A DNA stretch of 64,000 bases from Bathymodiolus brooksi. Taxonomy: Eukaryota; Mollusca; Bivalvia; Mytilida; Modiolidae. Location: assembly GCA_963680875.1 (NCBI GenBank), contig OY804575.1:35313103-35377102 (forward strand), written 5' to 3'. Below, piece after piece: positions 55,472 to 64,000 of this stretch. The position numbers and the translations under genes were made by a program. The notes below the pieces were generated by a model. The model saw nothing but the letters and a program-made list of their open reading frames with translations, was not told where the DNA came from and made no database searches. The first letter of the stretch is position 1. Every line of letters starts with the position of its first letter.

Positions 55472-58329
55472 TATATATTTTTTTCAGCTAGTGACTTTAA
55501 GAAATGTTGGGCAAACTGACAGATTACAATACTTTTTATTTGTGGGGAACCAATTTTTTATTTTACAAAATACATAGATTAGTATGGGGTACCTCTGTTG
55601 ATGGGGCCCACAGGCAACTGCCCATGGGTAGGTGTGTCTTTCAGAAGTGTTGCCACTTTTTAGAGCTATTATTTATCCAAATTGGCTGACATGTTGTGTT
55701 TAAATTAAAGAATTAAATTAAAGACCATTTCATTTGATGTTTAAATTTTCATATAGCCAATCACAAACTATGTTACTGTGCTTTAAAGTGTAGTGGTTTA
55801 TGTAAATTTTTAATTTTTGAGTTGTTCACATTGAAGTATAGTTTTGCATGTATATATACCTGTATATAATATATTATTTGTTTATCACATTGAATTATTT
55901 AGTTAGAAAAACTCTCAATTGCACAAGTCAGTCAAGCTTGTTGATCAATGCAGTTTGCTGAATTTGACTTAAAAAAAACAAGACTTTGTTAAAAAAAATT
56001 ATTGAAAAATGTACTAGTTTTGTAGATTATTTAAAATACATCAGTATATGTTTTATATGTAAAATCTACAAATTTTACATGGATTTTAACATAGTAATGT
56101 TAAATATCTAAGCATAGACATTAACCTTCTCTTGATATAGAAATGTATGTAGTTGGTATGTATACATATATATCTTATTCACAGTTGACTAAACATTTGT
56201 ATATGTATTTGTATGTAGGCGTCATAAATAAAAAAAAAAGCTAATAAATATATAAAACACAGAATACATTTTTGTAATTCTCTAAATTTACTATCAAGGA
56301 AAACAATATATTAACCTGCCTGTCATTTCTTGTGTAATATTATTCAAGAAATAATAACAGGTTTATGTTTTATGCATATTACACAGTGAACTTCTATGAT
56401 TGTAGAAAGATGTCCAATAAAATGTCCTATGCATAAATTTGTCATGTAATGGTAACTTTTTTTCAGTGGCAGTTTCCCATCACTAATAAAAATTACCAGT
56501 TAATTTCTCATGTGTGAAATGATTTATTTCTTCTTGTGATATTGACAAGTCAGCAGTGTGGTATGTCAACCATATCAATAACAACATCTAGGAGTATTCT
56601 CTATGATATATATGTAGTTTAATGATTCATGCATCAAGTGCTTTCAACTGTGTATTTTTTTGTATGTGTGATTGGGGACAAATAATTTTACAAGCTGTCA
56701 AAATAGGAGTACCTTATTTATATGTGGGTGTTTATAAGATATTTGGAAGTCATCTTCACCCAAACAGGATCTTAAATATAAGGTTAGTATTTTACAATTA
56801 GTGCACAGAAACATAGGTATCAACAGTAAATATTTAGATACTTTATGTGCACTTAGGTGCATAATGCATTTTGCAAATTGTCTTTTAATCTTGGTTGAAG
56901 TAGTGTAATAAGGATTTACTTGATATTAACAAATACAACGAGTTCTACAGACATGATTAGTATAGGAGCAAATTAATAGCTTCAATGTCAGTCAATACAA
57001 GCAGTTAGAAAAAAAAGCTGTCCTTGAAAATGTATATATTGATGTACATCTGGAGATCCATATTTGGATGCATTGACTGAATTATTTGCATGTATATTTA
57101 CATGTAAACAAAAGGTAAATAAAAAAAAGGGGGAGAGTCTGAGGGATCAAAAATGCAAAGTTAGTTGTTTCCATGATTTAGCTTCAGACTTAATCATTGC
57201 AGTTTTTTTGCAAACAAATTGTACCAGGTCAAAATGTCATAGTTTATTGCTCTCTGTACTCTTAATTGCTTTAAAACTCTTTTCTATGTTACATATAGAT
57301 TAGGCTGTTCTCAAAATCACATGAAATCTTGCAGCAAAATTTGTGAATTTGAGTATGTTAGTCAGTTCTGTAGCTTAAATACACCATCCTGCATTATACA
57401 CAGTACATAAAATATTTATACCACGGTTTTCCAAGTTAAGCGGTTAACCGTTTAACACGGAAAACCATGGTAGTAATGATTTGTAACATGAAGACATGCA
57501 ATATCGCATCTAGGTCGTTGATTATTGCACGGCTCTTTGAGAGTAATAAAACTACAGCCCAGATTTAATTTAATTCTTTATTTATTTATGAGGATTACAT
57601 ACAGCCAGAGGCTGCTAGTAGCTCTCCTCAGATTTAAAGTGTGCAATATCTCATACCTGCATGTATTATTTCATAGTTCTTAGCTGTTGCTTATATTTTG
57701 GTATATAAACTATAAAAAGATCAAAGGAAATGAATGCATTCATGTTACAACAATATGATTATGCCGTGTTGTTTGATACAATAAGTTATTCCTGGTTCAA
57801 AATTATACACAAATGATTAACACTTGTAAAAAACTACACATAAAAGTGACTTGTGATACAGGTACCTTTCTGCACAGGAGATCAAAACACTACTTTACTA
57901 TTCAGTGCCCATTAAGAATAATTATGTACATAATTAAAAGAAAATGTTTAGTGTTCATAGAAAACATTGATGTTTCAAGAACTGGAGCTTCCAACTTTTA
58001 TTAGTATATTTACATTTATGTAAATAAATTACTTTTTGGAAGAAAAAAATCTCATATTCAATTATTCAGTGTATCTGTGGTACTCTTGCTTCTGATGACT
58101 GCTTCTCTTGTTTAAGTATTAAATATGGAATTCATATTGAATCGATAATTACACAAAAATTATTATGAAGTGAATTTTTGTTTTTATGTGGTTATTTGAA
58201 TTAGAAATTGAAATGTTGATAGTTTTGAGTAAGGGAAATATAGATAAAAATAAGTTTCATAAAGTTGTATTGTGGAAAACAATGTTTTGCAATATCATAG
58301 AAAGAAAAAATACCTCGTGCAGATTTTCA
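55472..58329. other. No gene recognised; second copy of the dispersed sequence
   Basis: AT-rich DNA. The segment 57476-57750 matches 51163-51380 but carries an extra ~62-bp insertion. Just before it, GGTTTTCC...GGTTAACC...GGAAAACC (57425-57470) forms a palindrome. Confidence 0.5.
57566..57637 (-). mobile_element. 62-bp retroposed LINE/SINE 3' end with 8-bp target duplication
   Basis: Inserted into the copied sequence relative to 51267: CAGATTTA flanks both sides. On the minus strand the insert reads GTATGTAATCCTCATAAATA then AATAAAGAATTAAAT, an A-rich tailed 3' end, so it is a severely 5'-truncated retroposon. Confidence 0.6.
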
Positions 58330-58866
58330 AAGTTGGTAGGTGATGAGTTCCATTGTTTTTACACTAGGCCTTACCTGTTGTGATTTGCTGGTGATGAGTT
58401 CCCTTATTCATTACACCATGCCAAAATTTCCTGTTGTGTGTTGCTGTTGATGAGCTGCCTTATTTTTACACCAGTCTTTACTTCTTGTGATTTGCTGGTG
58501 ATGAGCTGCCTTATTTTTACACCATGCCAAAATTGCCTGTGGGTGATTTGCTGGGGAAGAGCTCTCTTATTTTATTGCACCATGCTAAAATTGCCTGTTG
58601 TAATTTGCTGGTGATGAGCTCTCTTATTTTTTACACCATGCCAAACTTGCCTGTTGTTATTTTTTGTTGATGAGCTGCCTTATTTTTACACCATGCCAAA
58701 ATTTCCTGTTGTGTGTTGCTGTTGATGAGCTGCCTTATTTTTACACCAGTCCTTGCCTGTTGTGATTTACTGATGATTAGCTCCCTTATCATTTACTCCA
58801 TGCCAAAATTGTCTGTTGTTATTTGCTGGTGATGAGCTCCCATATTTTTTACACCATGCCAAAATT
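58330..58866 (+). repeat. ~65-bp tandem array, left part
   Basis: Units with TGATTTGCTGGTGATGAGCT, CCTTATTTTTACACCATGCC and AAAATTGCCTGTTG, about eight copies, imperfect. Confidence 0.75.
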
Positions 58867-60793
58867 GCCTGGGCCCGGTTGTTCAAAATACTGGATAAGG
58901 TTGTCCATTGAACAACTCCTTATCCAGTGGACAGCTATCCAGTGGATAAAATTTGTTGTTCAAAAACAAGGACAATGGTTGGCTAGCTATCCACTGGATA
59001 AAATTTTGTCCAGTGGACAACTCCCCTGATTCTTTACACTTCCTGTCTAAAAGCAATCGAGACCAAACATATAAAAAAAAAGTCTGCTAAGTTCGGGGAC
59101 ATTTCAATTTATTTTTCATGCAGTTAATTTATTTGTTGCGATCTGCAAATGATTTATGAGCAATCATTTTGTTATCTTTGTGTTGGGGCAGGGAATTTAT
59201 GTCTCCATAGAATTTTTTTCAAGTCATATGGTAATCAAATTTTTGTTAGACAAATTGTGACTAATCACACATTTGTTTTCTATTTAGTTTTACTTACACA
59301 GTGTATTAGACTGGTTTTTTTTTTTAAAGTGAAATCTTTTTAAATATTTTTTTCAGATCATGCAATAATAATCCAAAGTACATTTTTGTTCAAATAAATT
59401 GAAGCTAGTGACTTCATTTCATTCCTAAGAAAATTATCGATATTGAAGCAAGGGCAAGAGTGTTTAAAGGGTGTGTCATTTTGTCATTCATGTCTTCTAG
59501 AATAATTTGGATTTTTTTTGTAAATAGATAAAAATATGAAGATATATTTATTTTACGAAAAACACAATTTTACAAAACTTAAGAAATATTTTATTATGAT
59601 CCAGTTCAATTATTGTACTGATGTAGTGTACTATAATCTGGCAACAATAAAATCTAAATTGTGTTCTGGAAGGCATGAAATATATTGAAGTGGGCTGGCC
59701 TGAAATAAGTGAAAGTTTTGGGACTACGCAATACTCCCATATCAGTTTACAAAATATGTTGATTGGATCTTGGGACATTTAACGTACATGTCTTGGGATC
59801 GCATATTTTCATAGAAGTCTACACACAAAACTGAAAGACCTTTTTCATACTGTTGTCAAAACAAATAAAATAAATAATATTTAACTCCAACTTTTGAGAG
59901 ACAAAAAAACAACAATAATTACCAATTCAAATCAGTTCCAAATCTAAATCCAAAGCAACAAACAGTTCTAGTATACAATTTTCCATCACAGATGTCATCA
60001 TGAGCCATTCTTCCACTATTGAACTAAAAAAAGGGGGGTCCTCGGCACGGTTCATCAAAAGTATTTTTAACTGATCAATTATAAATTCTTCTGATCACAT
60101 TTCACAAAAATATGTAGCCCAATGTAATTGATAAGGTATTTTTAAACCCTTTCTACATCCTCACTAGTCGGGTCTATTTTGTCAACAATTTAAGGGTGGA
60201 TGTGTCCAGTAATTCATGTAATATTGACAACATCAGGTTGAGAAAAAAAAGCTAACAACAAACACAGAAGACCACATTGAATATAAGGTTCACAGAAACG
60301 TAGACGAGAGGCGCATATCATAAAGAATGTAAAATAAATTTGACTGAAAACGATTCACGGACAATGTCCTCATCGCGATTCACGGCAAATAAAAACCAAC
60401 AAAAATATTGGGGAAGAAAAATCCACGATCACGAAAGACCAAAATAACCCACCAGTCCTCTCAATTACACCTCACTATAATTTACTTGCACTGTGCAACA
60501 AATTAAATCCTAAATCAGTTCTGATGGTGTGTGTATTTTTTTCTCCTCATTTTTTAAAATTTATATTGTATAACATTTATTTATTTACATTTGTATTTAA
60601 AATCTGTCTATTTTTCTTAGTTCCTGTTATGTGTAATCTATTTCCAAAAAGGGAAAATGCTATTTTTGAAATTGAATAGTGAAAAATCGAATGTAATTTC
60701 TATTGGTGATCATATTTATCCAGTGGACAGAAGTTGTCCACTGAATAGATGATTTATCCACTTTATCCACTGTTTCAAACAACCGGGTGCCCT
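58867..60793. mobile_element. ~1.9-kb foldback DNA transposon inside the 65-bp array
   Basis: The left end GGGCCCGGTTGTTCAAAATA and right end (complement) GGGCACCCGGTTGTTTGAAA form imperfect inverted repeats. Both subterminal regions have many ATCCAGTGGA/TCCACTGGAT words. The array continues on the other side. No transposase frame is present. A short target duplication (CTG or CCTG) is possible but uncertain; ends of this type occur in Harbinger-like elements. Confidence 0.7.
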
Positions 60794-61135
60794 GGTGTGA
60801 TTTGCTGGTGATGAGCTGCCTTATTTTTTACACCATGACAAAATTGCCTGTTGTGATTTGCTGTTGATGAGCTGCCTTATTTTTCACACCATGCCAAAAT
60901 TGCCAGTTGTGATTTGCTGTTGATGAGCTGCCTTATTTTTCACACCATGGCGTGATGCCAACATTGCCTGTTGTGATTTGCTGGTTATGAGCTCCCCTTT
61001 TTTTACACCATGCCAACATTTCCTGTTGTGTGTAGAAGGTGATGAGCTCTCTCATTTTTGCACATTGCCTATTGTGTTTTACTAATATGAACTCCCTTAG
61101 TTTTACATCAGGCCTTGCCTGTTATGTTTTTCTGT
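60794..61135 (+). repeat. ~65-bp tandem array, right part
   Basis: It continues with GTGATTTGCTGGTGATGAGC, TGCCTTATTTTTTACACCAT and so on for about five units, becoming more diverged to the right. Confidence 0.75.
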
Positions 61136-61391
61136 CACAACAGTTTTACAAAGTTTGTTGCAAAATACACAAAAATGTACAAAATGTAGACTTGTGAATA
61201 ACAATGGACATGAAGTTCTCAATGCTTAGGGGCAGTTTAAAAAAAAAGGCTCCTACTGCTATAGCTGTCTAATTTACTCATTTTTATGATTTTATTGGAT
61301 CTAAATAGTTCAAAAGATCTGTAATGATTTGATGTGTGTTACTGCAAAAAATCTTTAAGATATCTAGAATAACAAAAAAAATATGTCCAAA

Positions 61392-63117
61392 TTGTCAGGA
61401 GTGCAACCCTTTTTTGTGACACTTTAAAAAATCCTTAATTTTCAACAACCTACCACAGTGCTAAATCAAACAATATGTTATCAAAATCTATTTCATCACA
61501 CACTTTGATATGTTGACATACTTTAAGATAGCAATAGATCATGCTTCACATTTATTATTGCATAAAAATATGGCTTTGTAAAAAAGATGTACCTAGTCAA
61601 GAGTGCAACAAACATTTATGCAAGTTTTCCTAAATTACATTGTAGAAATGTTGTCTTTTAGTTTTCAAAGATATGGGTTATAAATAAATCTTAATACATC
61701 ATTGCTGCTTCAAAACCATAGTTAAAGGATACACTAAAATCAGTAGTAAGGCCAAGAATGTCACATTAAAGGCAGCACCCTCAAATGTCAGGAGTGCAAC
61801 ATTTGATATTTTCTTAGACATATTTTCTTTTAAATGTAACTAAAATCACATTTGTCTTTCTATTTCAACAGAGACTGACCAAGAGAACAGATAAAACCCG
61901 CAGTTATATTTTCACATCGCCAGGTATATGTAAAAAGAGGTGATGTGAAAATATAACTGCGAGCCCCTGTGATAAAACCCATTTACCTGTCTGAGATACA
62001 TAAAATATCTCTCACAGAAGCATTTGATTCATGTCAGGACTCCTGAGGAGTACAACTAGTTTTAAGTGATCTTCTACACAGTCTAAATTATAGCTTTTTA
62101 TATGGATGATTTAAATAAAATGAGATTCTGTCAAGTTTAGAATAATGTTTGAAAAAATTAAAAGTGCCAATACTGCAATAGCATTTTATGTGCTTTTAAT
62201 TTTATGTAATAAAGCATTTTTGTTCATTTTAAATGATCTCATGCTTTAATATCTATTAGGTGTTAATACTAGAGACATTCTCTGACAAGGGAACATGTTT
62301 TCTAGGTTCATTAGCTATTGGAGATTAATTGACTTGATAAAGTTTATGATAAATTTTATCTATTTTCTTATAGATAATTTATGGTTGACCATGTAAATGT
62401 TGCACTCCTGACATAAGTATTTAAAAATCATTGAAATTTGATATAATCAATTTTTTAAGTATCCAAAAAATACTTGTAATTGTACATTAAACATCTATTT
62501 TCAATATTAATTTAGATTAATACATGTTTTAAATGTTTTTGTATAGTATATTTCAAAAATAAGTTGGGAATTTTCGAGAAGTATGGCTGTAAACAAGTTA
62601 CAAATAACTAAAAAAATGTTACTTTAAGAAACAATTATCATTAAAACTTGGTAAAACTAATGCTTGAAAGAACACCAACTGATTTTTCCCCCTGTGAATT
62701 GTTTTTAAGTTAATAACTCTTCTTTTTCTTGATGGCAATATAATGTCAGGAGTGCAACATATCCTGATAAAATAGTACCATTGATAAATTAATGATAATT
62801 TATAATAAATTGTCTTTTCTAGCCTATAAAAATATTCGAATTATTTCTTTATGATTTATCTAATATATTAGAGTGGTATAATACAAATTTTCAAATGTAA
62901 TTAAAAATATTGCTGCTAAAACTGGGTATTAAAGAAGTGGTATGGCAAAAAATTGTTACAAATTTCCAAATACTGTCATGTCTGTACAAATATTTCATTG
63001 AAACAGGTAAAAATTATTGTATGAGTTAACAGTAACATCACTGTTCAATGTTGGCATTTTAAAATGTGATATTTTCTTCTTCTTTTTTCTTTATTATAAA
63101 ATGTCAGGAGTGCAACA
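61392..63117. repeat. Motif cluster 2: TGTCAGGAGTGCAACA at ~180/360-bp spacing
   Basis: The motif occurs at 61392 (plus), 61595 (plus, AGTCAAGAGTGCAACA), 61785 (plus), 62031 (plus, disrupted by a 7-bp inverted insert, ATGTCAGGACTCCTGAGGAG), 62398 (minus), 62743 (plus) and 63101 (plus). It differs from cluster 1 at two adjacent bases (TGTGACA versus TGCAACA). The spacers are AT-rich, unlike each other. Confidence 0.75.
61885..61981. repeat. Small palindromic insertion with 10-bp direct repeats
   Basis: GATAAAACCC flanks both sides of an insert whose arms are CGCAGTTATATTTTCACATC and its complement GATGTGAAAATATAACTGCG. It lies within motif cluster 2. Confidence 0.75.
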
Positions 63118-63764
63118 AAAATAGACAAAATGTTTTTTCTACAACCAATTATTTTGCAATCGTTCAAAGAATCAATGTGATTTTTTTTTACAAATGGCTA
63201 CTTATCTTTAAAGTTTGAAAATTTTGCTCTCTTAAGTAAAAATTTTTGTTATTATTTTGATAATAAAAACTTTATCAGGTAGATTGGACAAAAATATTGA
63301 GAATTTTTCATAAAAAATTGCTTTTAAGAAAAACTACAACTACCAATAACCCAATATTTTGCACAAAAAGTCATTTATATCAGTTGCATTGTTTGAGAAA
63401 CCATTATACAAAATAATTGAGACTACAGATTGTTTAACTGATATAGAATAAGTATGTGTTTTACCGGTACATGTTTTTTATGCCAATTTGTGTTAAATAA
63501 AAGGTTCTTAAAAATTTATTGCTTATCTGTTCATAGTTTCTTTCTTGTTTCATTTACTTCATTGTATACAACATTGAAAATTATCAGCAGCAAGTTTTTA
63601 GGAGTGAGTTTAATTTGGACATTTTTTTCACATGTTGGAGCCATTTTTTTTAATCAGCCCTTAATGAAATTTAGAACTAATAGATATTTATAAATCATGA
63701 AAGCTAGAATTCAGTAGCCTCCTCTCTTCTAAGATAAATATGATATCTTTAAAATTAGTACTGA

Positions 63765-63915
63765 TGTTGTGAGACCGAATCTCGATCAGGTCAAGGTGTA
63801 CAACATTTGTCAGTTTGTCAGTGACTTGCGACGGGTCTTCTGGCTTCCTCCACCAATAAAACTGACTGCCACAATATAACTGAAATATTGTTGAAAGTGG
63901 CATTAAACACCATCT
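63765..63915 (+). mobile_element. SINE
   Basis: A head remnant GTTGTGAGACCGAATCTCGA, the central TTTGTCAGTGACTTGCGACG and TTCCTCCACCAATAAAACTG, and the tail AATATTGTTGAAAGTGGCAT then TAAACACC. Confidence 0.7.
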
Positions 63916-64000
63916 GTCATCAAACAAGCAAACAAATTAAAATTAAGTACATGTACTGTATGATAGTCTAAAATATGGATTTGATTCATCCATCAGTTTG

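Overview
This window looks like a piece of a bivalve mollusc nuclear genome. The evidence is AT-rich DNA, spliced coding exons with long introns, and a dense load of repeats of types known from bivalves: tRNA-derived SINEs, 'pearl'/HINE-like elements built on ~125-165 bp core repeats, several LINE families and many non-autonomous DNA transposons. No prokaryotic, CRISPR or organellar feature is visible. Only one host gene is well supported.

Region 1 (1-12.5 kb, minus strand) holds seven consecutive exons of a receptor-tyrosine-kinase-like protein. In transcription order they are a 1.75-kb exon of SREC/MEGF-type EGF modules (10786-12537), one more EGF exon (9351-9482), a transmembrane exon (7669-7877), and four kinase exons (5352-5517, 3991-4098, 2635-2810, 237-359). 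Splice sites and phases join exactly. The gene continues beyond the left edge (rest of the kinase C-lobe) and its 5' end is not identified. The kinase domain is well preserved in frame but has replaced the key catalytic residues: VAIK Lys to Arg, alpha-C Glu to Asp, HRD to HRH, DFG to NFF. It is therefore best called a receptor pseudokinase. Its introns contain repeats, including a minisatellite that multiplies one of its own 3' splice sites about eleven times.

Region 2 (13-28 kb) is a transposon nest. A LINE (13815-23175) is split by an ~8.2-kb insertion (14060-22269) bounded by ~560-bp inverted repeats and an 8-bp target duplication. The interior of the insertion is mostly a repeat family whose modules carry GGCCATCTTGG motifs, including a ~331-bp higher-order array. 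Next come a minus-strand LINE fragment interrupted by a plus-strand LINE 3' end, a minus-strand LINE reverse transcriptase (25293-26655) and a 1.2-kb foldback element.

Region 3 (28-38 kb) holds SINEs, more pearl-like modules, a GTAGCTAATTTTCATGG tandem array whose period switches from 216 to 176 bp, and snap-back palindromes. Region 4 (38-43.3 kb) has a degraded LINE and a nearly complete LINE (39201-42248; PHD finger, endonuclease, reverse transcriptase) truncated at a large palindrome, then a MULE-like MITE inserted in a SINE. Region 5 (43.3-64 kb) is AT-rich and without recognisable genes. It contains two distant clusters of the isolated motif TGTCAGGAGTGTGACA/TGTCAGGAGTGCAACA at ~180/360-bp spacing, reverse-oriented pearl-like elements, a pogo/Tigger-like element with another element nested in it, and a ~65-bp tandem array split by a 1.9-kb foldback transposon.

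All calls come from reading the sequence and from translations, without database searches. Clade names for mobile elements are therefore provisional.
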